Shown: piece by piece, positions 1-5,403 of the stretch
Numbering within the stretch: position 1 is the first letter of the stretch
How the letters are laid out: every line of letters starts with the position of its first letter
Source: Oribacterium sp. UBA5894
GTDB taxonomy: Bacteria; Bacillota; Clostridia; Lachnospirales; Lachnospiraceae
DNA: 9,419 bases
Direction of reading: 5' to 3'
Assembly: GCA_002431355.1 (NCBI GenBank)
Contig: DJEQ01000100.1
Location: 1 to 9,419 of the forward strand
Made by a program: the position numbers and the translations under genes
The notes under the pieces: generated by a model
Database searches by the model: none
Told to the model about the DNA's origin: nothing
Seen by the model: only the letters and a program-made list of their open reading frames with translations

Positions 1-484
1 TCGTTTTCGGCATCTGCGTTCCGGAGCCCGAAGCCTGTTCGCCCAAATCCGGCACCTGTGCGGCCAGCATTGCAATCTTCTGCTCCTTGGTGCCGGTTCC
101 AACAGCGCATGGATAGGCGATGCAGGCATTGACATTGATGATATGCATCGCTCGAAGAAGCGCCTCTAGTCGCTCATACAGCTTCCGACCAAGTCCCATC
201 TTCCGTACGGTTCGGTCGACGTAAATCGAGGTTTCCACACTCCAGTCATAGGCGGCGCGGGCATGGAGCCGCCCGACATAGGCGTAGCCGACGATATGAT
301 CTTCCATCACGGCCACGATGTACGGATAGGTCTTCAGTGTATTGGTAATCCGCGCACGAAACTCCTCAACGCTTGGCACCTCATATTCAAATGTGATGGC
401 CGTTTCCGTCACATACGGTGCGTAAATTTTCAGCAGCTCCTCAGCGTCCTCCGGACGCGCCACACGAAATCTCAGTTTTTCCAT
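1..484 (-). CDS. GNAT family N-acetyltransferase (phosphinothricin acetyltransferase-like), 3' end missing
   Basis: The gene reads leftward from ATG at 484 and is still open at the window edge, giving 161 visible residues. The N-terminus begins MEKLRFRVARPEDAEELLKI, a typical GNAT opening. Residues about 84-110 hold motif A: a beta strand (VETSIYVD) followed by the acetyl-CoA pyrophosphate loop RKMGLG at 94-99. A later strand reads NVNACIAYP (117-125). This layout resembles the Pat/YncA branch, which acetylates small amines or amino-acid analogues; the true substrate cannot be read from sequence. After ACIAYP, where relatives normally continue toward an NS-FHEHLGY segment, there are at least 36 unexpected residues rich in Gly, Gln, Ala and Lys. 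The ribosome site AAGGAG overlaps the stop codon of the upstream ATPase gene, and only 11 nt separate the two genes, so they are probably co-transcribed and translationally coupled. The family call is firm; the substrate is unknown. Confidence 0.85.
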   Translation of the reverse strand, partial: MEKLRFRVARPEDAEELLKIYAPYVTETAITFEYEVPSVEEFRARITNTLKTYPYIVAVMEDHIVGYAYVGRLHARAAYDWSVETSIYVDRTVRKMGLGRKLYERLEALLRAMHIINVNACIAYPCAVGTGTKEQKIAMLAAQVPDLGEQASGSGTQMPKT

Positions 485-495
485 GCCGTCTCTCC

Positions 496-2316
496 TTACG
501 ATTCTTCCTGCTTTTTCACAGCAGCCCGTTTTCCACAAAAGGCGATGCCGATTTTAACGATAGCATGAACGCCCGCTGCCCGCTGCTCTGTATCATAGCG
601 TTTCTCTTCAATCTGCCGAAGGGCCTCCTCTGCCAGTGCTTCCAGATTTTCTTCTTTCTTTTTCGTATGCTTAAATTCGAAGAGAAAGCCTGGCAGTCCC
701 TGTACCCTCGGCATCAGCTGCAGATCGAAACGTCCCAGCCCTGCTTCACGGTTCGAGCGGATCTGATAACGCTGCCCCAGAACGGCGCAGAGCCCCAGCA
801 TCATACCATGATAAAAGGCTTCGCTGCTGCCATCCATCGTTGAAATGCTCTGCAGCATAAAATCCTCGAGCACGGCCTGCAGCTTTTCAGCATTGGCCAT
901 AAAGACTGCCTGGCTGATGCTGATGGCGGTGCTGTTCTGATCTGTACGGTTCAGCACCTCCTTCTCATAGACATATCGGATTTCCTTATTCGGAATCGCC
1001 ACCTCGCACATATAATTTCCATCATTCTGCGGATAAACTGAATCCACCTTAAGATATCCGGCTACGAGGAGGAAGCTGAAAATGCTGTAGGGATTCTGCT
1101 GCACCTCCGGATAGATCACACTCGTGTCAATGTACGTGGTGATGCTTTCACCCGTAAGCAGACGATACAGGCTTTCGGTAACCTCCGGTGTCGCATGTCC
1201 AATGATTTCGCCGATAATGTCATTGCTTCCCGTCGACTGCCAGAAGGCCTTCGGAAAGCACTGATCCGAAATATAGTTCAGCACCGACCAGGGATTAAAA
1301 ATCTCGGTGGCACCAAAGCGATACCCATCATACCAGTCACAGATTTCCGCATACTTGTCTTCATATCCATAGTACTGAAGCATCTCTTTCACTTCCGAAG
1401 CCGTAAAGCCGAAATACGAGCTGAAGCGCTCATCCAGAATGGAATAGGTCTTCAGATTATTCATCCCACTGAAAATGCTTTCCTTCGCAACGCGCAGAAT
1501 ACCGGTCAGGAAGCCAAAGGCAAGATGTGGATTATCCTTGAGGCCTCCCGAAAAGAAATTCCGCATAAACTGGATGATTTCCTCATAAAAGTCGCAGCTG
1601 TGTCCCTGCTGAATCGGCGTATCATACTCATCGATGATGATGACGCACTTCCGACCATAATGCTTATGCAGAAGCAGCGACAGAAGCTGAAGCCCCATCT
1701 CATAGTCCACTTCGCTACCCTGTTCATCTGCAAGGCGATGAAACTGCTCTCGTTCATATGCACTCAGCACCTGGCTGTGCTCCAGCTCTCCGTGTCGTAT
1801 GCACTCCAGTGAAATCAGCTTTCGGATCTTCTGAAAGGTTTCTGCCCACGACAGACATTTGACATCCTTAAAGCTCAGAAAAATCACGGGATACTGGCCC
1901 TGATGCCGTAGATAGCGTTCTCCACAGGCCCAGATTTCCCGATCCTTAAAATAGACCGAGGTATCCTCCTCTGTTTTTTCAAAAAAGACGCGAAGCATAT
2001 CCATATTTAAGGTTTTTCCGAAGCGACGCGGACGCGTAAACAGCGACACCATCGGCATCGCATCCAGAAAGTCCCGAATCAGAAGCGTCTTGTCCACATA
2101 ATAATAATTCTGTGCCGCATCCCTGTAATCCGAGATGCCGATCGGCAGCGGTTTTTTCTTTCCCTGCGGATCCTCCGAGGCCGCCGACGCTGGAATGCGC
2201 CAGGACCGCCCCTCCTTCATCACACCGGAAATTTCTCCCCGCTTACACATCTGCTGAACTCTACGCTCACTCACACCCATCCATCTTGCGGCTTCTGTAC
2301 ACGTTAAATAGTTCAT
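496..2316 (-). CDS. HTH-AAA-ATPase-like-PD-(D/E)XK nuclease-type fusion protein
   Basis: The 606-residue protein has three parts. Residues 1-45 form an excisionase/MerR-type winged HTH (TCTEAARWMGVSERRVQQM, then a wing ending SWRIP). Residues about 57-350 match the AAA-ATPase-like family (Pfam PF09820 style): the opening LPIGISDYRDAAQNYYYVDKT, a degenerate Walker A RPRRFGKT (95-102), Walker B CVIIIDEYD (D229, E230), and the family signature TGILRVAKESIFSGMNNL near 271-288. Residues about 500-590 match the PDDEXK_9 type: D531 in GRFDLQL, E547 and K549 in FLFEFKH, then a helix with Q568 and Y574. All nuclease-core residues are present. The family is often multicopy in gut anaerobes and has no settled function; ATP-dependent nucleic acid processing is inference. 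ATG at 2316 is preceded by GAGG six bases away. A promoter and large palindrome lie directly upstream, and a GNAT gene follows 11 nt downstream. The N-terminal HTH is an unusual addition. Confidence 0.88.
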   Translation of the reverse strand: MNYLTCTEAARWMGVSERRVQQMCKRGEISGVMKEGRSWRIPASAASEDPQGKKKPLPIGISDYRDAAQNYYYVDKTLLIRDFLDAMPMVSLFTRPRRFGKTLNMDMLRVFFEKTEEDTSVYFKDREIWACGERYLRHQGQYPVIFLSFKDVKCLSWAETFQKIRKLISLECIRHGELEHSQVLSAYEREQFHRLADEQGSEVDYEMGLQLLSLLLHKHYGRKCVIIIDEYDTPIQQGHSCDFYEEIIQFMRNFFSGGLKDNPHLAFGFLTGILRVAKESIFSGMNNLKTYSILDERFSSYFGFTASEVKEMLQYYGYEDKYAEICDWYDGYRFGATEIFNPWSVLNYISDQCFPKAFWQSTGSNDIIGEIIGHATPEVTESLYRLLTGESITTYIDTSVIYPEVQQNPYSIFSFLLVAGYLKVDSVYPQNDGNYMCEVAIPNKEIRYVYEKEVLNRTDQNSTAISISQAVFMANAEKLQAVLEDFMLQSISTMDGSSEAFYHGMMLGLCAVLGQRYQIRSNREAGLGRFDLQLMPRVQGLPGFLFEFKHTKKKEENLEALAEEALRQIEEKRYDTEQRAAGVHAIVKIGIAFCGKRAAVKKQEES

Positions 2317-2345
2317 ACCTCACCTCATAACGAAATCCTATGTTT

Positions 2346-2374
2346 ATTATAGGTCATGATGCGAAATACAGCAA
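2346..2374 (-). promoter_or_regulatory. Sigma-A-type promoter of the HTH-ATPase gene
   Basis: Reading leftward there is a -35 box TTGCTG (2369-2374), a 17-bp spacer and a perfect -10 box TATAAT (2346-2351). The predicted start near 2339 gives a leader of about 23 nt containing the ribosome site. The -35 box lies inside one arm of the large palindrome, so a protein bound there would block RNA polymerase. Confidence 0.65.
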
Positions 2375-2411
2375 TGCAAATTTCGTTTAAAACGAAATTT
2401 GCATTGCTGTA
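2367..2411. repeat. 45-bp near-perfect palindrome (22-bp arms, 1-nt centre)
   Basis: The left arm 2367-2388 begins TACAGCAATGCAAATTTCG, and the right arm 2390-2410/2411 is its exact reverse complement around a single A at 2389. The arms are AT-rich and no T-run follows on either strand, so it does not look like a standard intrinsic terminator for the MATE gene that ends about 100 nt earlier. It overlaps the -35 box of the downstream gene. An operator is the best reading; a transcription-stopping hairpin or a mobile-element remnant remain possible. Confidence 0.75.
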
Positions 2412-2418
2412 ACGAAAT

Positions 2419-2460
2419 TCAATGAAATGGATGTGCTTTATGTTGCGTCTTAGGATTCAT
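2419..2460 (-). CDS. Possible 13-residue ORF with a strong ribosome site
   Basis: A minus-strand ATG at 2460 opens a 13-codon frame (MNPKTQHKAHPFH) ending in TGA at 2419-2421, eight bases before the large palindrome. It is preceded by AGGAGG (2467-2472) at an ideal six-base spacing. It contains three His codons. It lies upstream of the promoter at 2346-2374, so it would be translated only from read-through of the MATE transcript. It could be a chance ORF; the ribosome site is the only real support. Confidence 0.22.
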   Translation of the reverse strand: MNPKTQHKAHPFH

Positions 2461-2512
2461 GCTCTCCCTCCTGATCATGCGCAGGAAGAGTATGCAGCAT
2501 GCTCCGGAAGCA

Positions 2513-3862
2513 TTACGCCACCTGCACGCCTCGTCGTTTCGCCCAGAAATACATGGCGATGAGGGCTGTACCGGTGAGTACCCAGGAAACCGGATACACG
2601 TTCATGAGCATTTCGTAGGTCGGAACGAGGCGGAACACGGTTCCCAGCCAGAGGATACGGAACACCACGGTGCCGAGGATTGTGATCACGGATGGGCTGA
2701 TCGAGTAGCCCATGCTTCGAAGCACGCCAGATGGAGTGTCAAAGAAGGTACATAGACCCTCCACTGCCATCACATGGTACATCCGGCGCACGGCATAATC
2801 GATGGCGACAGGGTCCGTCGTATAGAGTCCGGCAAATTCTCGCGCCCAGATCGTGAAGGGCAGTGCGAGAAGCTGGGTAAACAGCACCGACTGCAGCATT
2901 GTCAGGCGGAACACGCGACGGCAGCGGTCATGCTGCGCCGCCCCGAGGTTCTGGCTGTAGAAGGTGACAGCCGCCTGCGCAAACGCCGCACAGATATCAT
3001 AGGTGAAGTACTCGAAGTTGAGTCCCGCAGCGGCACCCGCGATGGCCTGCGCACCGAAGCTGTTGACGCCAGCCTGAACGAAGATATTTGACACCGAAAA
3101 CACGGATTCCTGCACCCCGGCAGGTACACCGACCTGGAGTACACGCTTCATATAACGTGGATGGAGGCGAATGCTGCGAAGCCGCAGCTTGAGCGCTCCC
3201 TCCTCCCGCATGAGCGTTCGGATGACCAGCGACGCCGAGGTAAAGTTCGCGATGGAGGTCGCCAGTGCGACACCAGCGACGCTCATATGAAAGATCACCA
3301 CAAACAGAAGATTCAGTGCCACATTCAGTATGCCTGCAAAGATCATGTACATCAGCGGACGCTTCGTGTCGCCGATGGAGCGAAGAATCGCCGAGCCGAA
3401 GTTATACAGTGTAATGAACGGAAGGCCGAGCATATAGATGCGGAAGTAAAGCACGGCCATATCGAGCACCTCCGCTGGTGTGCCAATCGCTTCGATGAGC
3501 GGCCGTGAAATGGCGAGGCCGACGCCCATGAGAAGAAGTCCACCGGTGATGGCCATGGCAATGATTGTATGGATGGCGTCGGACACCTCGTCCATGCGGC
3601 CACTGCCGATCAGTGTCGCCACGACGACGTTCGGTCCGATGGAGGCCCCCACCAGGAAATTTACGAAGACGCCGACATTGGCGACATTGGCCCCGACGGC
3701 AGCGAGGGCATTGCCACCGGCGAAGCGGCCCACCACGGCGACATCTGCAGAATTAAAAAAATGCTGAAGAATGCTGCTCGCCGCAAGTGGCAGTGCAAAC
3801 AGCACGAGCTTCCAGAACAGGCCGCCATGCAGCATATCGATTTTATTTGGGTTTGTTTCCAT
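2513..3862 (-). CDS. MATE family multidrug/Na+ or H+ antiporter
   Basis: The 449-residue protein is a typical-length MATE transporter. It opens with a short cytoplasmic stretch, then LVLFALPLAASSILQHFFNS and ADVAVVGRFAGG, the characteristic first-helix region, and carries about twelve hydrophobic segments in two related halves; the second half starts near KRVLQVGVPAGVQESVFSVSN. The GDTKRPLMYMIFAGILNVALN segment is a classic MATE signature. These membrane proteins export organic cations or drugs by coupling to Na+ or H+ influx; the substrate here cannot be predicted. ATG at 3862 has AGGAGG four bases upstream, and that site lies across the stop codon of the upstream hydrolase gene (9 nt gap), so the two are very likely one operon with coupled translation. 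The stop is at 2513-2515, and no clear intrinsic terminator follows before the palindrome at 2367-2411. Confidence 0.93.
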   Translation of the reverse strand: METNPNKIDMLHGGLFWKLVLFALPLAASSILQHFFNSADVAVVGRFAGGNALAAVGANVANVGVFVNFLVGASIGPNVVVATLIGSGRMDEVSDAIHTIIAMAITGGLLLMGVGLAISRPLIEAIGTPAEVLDMAVLYFRIYMLGLPFITLYNFGSAILRSIGDTKRPLMYMIFAGILNVALNLLFVVIFHMSVAGVALATSIANFTSASLVIRTLMREEGALKLRLRSIRLHPRYMKRVLQVGVPAGVQESVFSVSNIFVQAGVNSFGAQAIAGAAAGLNFEYFTYDICAAFAQAAVTFYSQNLGAAQHDRCRRVFRLTMLQSVLFTQLLALPFTIWAREFAGLYTTDPVAIDYAVRRMYHVMAVEGLCTFFDTPSGVLRSMGYSISPSVITILGTVVFRILWLGTVFRLVPTYEMLMNVYPVSWVLTGTALIAMYFWAKRRGVQVA

Positions 3863-3871
3863 TCATCCTCC

Positions 3872-5074
3872 TCATGGGTTGCACACCTTGCAGGCGGTAT
3901 AGCCTTCGGCGAGAATCTGTGTGCGGGATTCCGTCACCGTTTTTTTATTGGCTTCCTTCATTTTCTTTACCGTCGAGCAGTCTGGCTTATGGAATTTATG
4001 GGAGCTTGTATTCAGTACATAGGTCGATGCACTGTTTTCGGTGCCCGCCGCGCTGCTGTTCGATGTCGCTCCCGCCACGAATCCGGCCTGCGCATCGATG
4101 GATGTGCTGTTCGACATCTGTCCGGCCCCTGCGTCGGCCAATGTCTCGGCCTCCGGGTTCTTCGCCTCGCTGAAATGCACCGTCTGCCCGTCACTCACTG
4201 CAGTGATTTCGCCCTGCATGTCCGTACGGAAGGTCGTCACGCCTGCATCCCGAAGTCGGGAAAGCACCTCCTCCGTCGGATGTCCATAGCTGTTTCCTGC
4301 GCCGACCGAAATGACCGCATACTGTGGATCGACCGCCCGCAGAAATGGATAGGAGGTCGAGGTATCGGAGCCATGGTGTCCAACCTTCAGGACCGTACTC
4401 TGAAGATTTACACCTGCATTCAGAAGATCCTGCTCCTCCTCACGCTCGGCATCGCCGGTGAAGAGGAAGGAAGTCGTACCGAACTGGACCTTCAGGACGA
4501 TGGATGAATTATTGCTGTCCTCCGCGCTGTGGATGGGTCCCAGGATGGTGACATTGGCCTCGCCCAGCGAAAACTGCTCTCCGGCCGTCGGCACCGTGAT
4601 GGATTTCCCCTGCGCGCTCAGGTATTTCACAAAATTCTCAAAGGTCTTCGTCGTTCCCGTCGTCACCGGACAGAATGCGGTCCCAACCTTCGCATAGTTG
4701 AGTGCGCCCGGAAGACCGCCGATATGATCCGCATCCGCATGGGTTGCGACGAGCACATCGAGCGTCGACAGCTGATGCTGCTTGAGCCACGCATATATAT
4801 AGGAAGATTCTTCGGCTTTTCCACCATCGATCATCATGGCATGTCCATCATTCTCAATGACCGCTGCGTCCCCCTGCCCAACATCGAGGAAGGTCACCGT
4901 AAGCTGCCCTGTCGGCGCGGTACCAGTGCCGGTCGTCGCAGCCTGGGCCTGTAGACCGCCCTGCCTTTCGGTACTGCCCGCCTGTAAAAGCAGGGCCGCC
5001 ATCACCAGACAAAGGATGGACAGAAGACCGACTCCCATCCGTTTTATCCGACGTTTTCCTCTTGATTGCTTCAT
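3872..5074 (-). CDS. Secreted ComEC-like metallo-beta-lactamase-fold hydrolase with Cys-rich Ada-like tail
   Basis: The 400-residue protein starts with a basic stretch and a hydrophobic helix (about 12-31), a signal peptide or anchor with a possible cleavage near LQAQA/A (45-46). Residues about 57-300 are a ComEC/Rec2-type MBL domain: LTVTFLDVGQGDA, the metal-binding motif THADADHIGG (H111, D113, D115, H116), FTGDAE (D208), GHHGS (232-236) and SYGHPT (262-267). All expected metal ligands are visible. A low-complexity Ser/Ala/Gly linker (about 305-350) leads to a C-terminal module with H362, C366, C396 and C399, resembling the Ada-like zinc-binding tail seen on clostridial secreted hydrolases. 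It lacks ComEC's membrane channel, so a DNA-uptake channel role is not supported; extracellular nuclease or phosphodiesterase activity is plausible. ATG at 5074 has AAGG eight bases upstream. The MATE gene follows 9 nt downstream. Confidence 0.88.
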   Translation of the reverse strand: MKQSRGKRRIKRMGVGLLSILCLVMAALLLQAGSTERQGGLQAQAATTGTGTAPTGQLTVTFLDVGQGDAAVIENDGHAMMIDGGKAEESSYIYAWLKQHQLSTLDVLVATHADADHIGGLPGALNYAKVGTAFCPVTTGTTKTFENFVKYLSAQGKSITVPTAGEQFSLGEANVTILGPIHSAEDSNNSSIVLKVQFGTTSFLFTGDAEREEEQDLLNAGVNLQSTVLKVGHHGSDTSTSYPFLRAVDPQYAVISVGAGNSYGHPTEEVLSRLRDAGVTTFRTDMQGEITAVSDGQTVHFSEAKNPEAETLADAGAGQMSNSTSIDAQAGFVAGATSNSSAAGTENSASTYVLNTSSHKFHKPDCSTVKKMKEANKKTVTESRTQILAEGYTACKVCNP

Positions 5075-5179
5075 CCTCGCTGCCTTCTTTCACGCATGTT
5101 CGGAGGAGAGACGAATCCGCCATGCATAGGAGCCTCTCTTCTGCTGCCTCGCTGCTGCATCCTTCTCTCCATCTGACTC

Positions 5180-5185
5180 ATTATA
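5180..5185 (-). promoter_or_regulatory. Possible -10 box for the hydrolase-MATE operon
   Basis: Leftward TATAAT, within TAATATAAT, gives a start about 98-100 nt before the hydrolase ATG. The only -35-like hexamer, TGGACA at 5206-5211, has a 20-bp spacer, which is long. No better candidate is visible in the region. Confidence 0.35.
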
Positions 5186-5310
5186 TTAGCGCGCGGAGAC
5201 GCACCTGTCCATCAGAGATGAAAGCCACACACGTACATATGAAAATACAACACGAGCCCCACCTGCTCCACATAGCCTGCACGTTTTCAGCTGTGCTTTC
5301 AATTTTACGA

Positions 5311-5326
5311 GTTTAATGTGTTAAAC
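5311..5326. repeat. Short inverted repeat GTTTAA-TGTG-TTAAAC
   Basis: Six-base arms GTTTAA and TTAAAC flank a four-base centre, 11 bp upstream of the cyclase -35 box. The size and position suit a dimeric regulator site, but no known operator consensus is recognised. Confidence 0.4.
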
Positions 5327-5337
5327 CAAAAACACAG

Positions 5338-5366
5338 TGCACAATCTGTAAAAAACGTTATATACT
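5338..5366 (+). promoter_or_regulatory. Promoter of the diguanylate cyclase gene
   Basis: A -35 box TGCACA (5338-5343, four of six consensus bases), a 17-bp spacer and a -10 box TATACT (5361-5366) point rightward. The predicted start near 5373 leaves a leader of about 30 nt before ATG 5404. This also argues against the TTG at 5380 as the start codon, since that would leave almost no leader. Confidence 0.55.
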
Positions 5367-5403
5367 GAACATAGTACTGTTGTGTCGCAGCGAAAACAGA
5401 GTT

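Larger units (their letters stand above)
2329..2418. repeat. Four copies of AACGAAAT around the promoter of the HTH-ATPase gene
   Basis: The 8-mer AACGAAAT occurs at 2329-2336, 2391-2398 and 2411-2418 on the plus strand and inverted (ATTTCGTT) at 2380-2387. Two copies form the centre of the 45-bp palindrome, one abuts its right end, and one lies just after the predicted transcription start of the 496-2316 gene. The copies flank both sides of the promoter. This is the pattern expected of multiple binding sites for one regulator; the binding itself is inference. Confidence 0.6.
5075..5379. other. Divergent intergenic region between the hydrolase and cyclase genes
   Basis: About 300 bp separate the start of the minus-strand hydrolase from the control region of the plus-strand cyclase. 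It holds a perfect TATAAT for leftward transcription at 5180-5185 (no good -35 at normal spacing; TGGACA lies 20 bp away), a short inverted repeat at 5311-5326, and the cyclase promoter at 5338-5366. A 64-codon plus-strand frame from 5122 has no convincing ribosome site and no recognisable product. I see no RNA gene or riboswitch here. Confidence 0.5.

Noticed and set aside
2367..2411. Palindrome as an intrinsic terminator of the MATE gene
   Set aside because: It can form a long stem, but no T-run follows on the minus strand, it lies about 100 nt past the stop, and it overlaps the next gene's -35 box. Operator is the better reading, though some transcription blocking is possible.
3569..4507. 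312-codon plus-strand open frame across the MATE and hydrolase genes
   Set aside because: It is antisense to two clear protein families with intact motifs, has no promoter or ribosome site, and its product lacks recognisable features. It is a shadow frame.
5122..5316. 64-codon plus-strand ORF between the hydrolase and the cyclase
   Set aside because: No well-spaced ribosome site, no recognisable domain, unusual His/Ser/Leu-rich composition, and it overlaps a likely leftward promoter.
5380..5403. TTG at 5380 as the start of the diguanylate cyclase
   Set aside because: It would begin about 7 nt after the predicted transcription start with no ribosome site. ATG 5404 fits the promoter and the membrane-helix position better.
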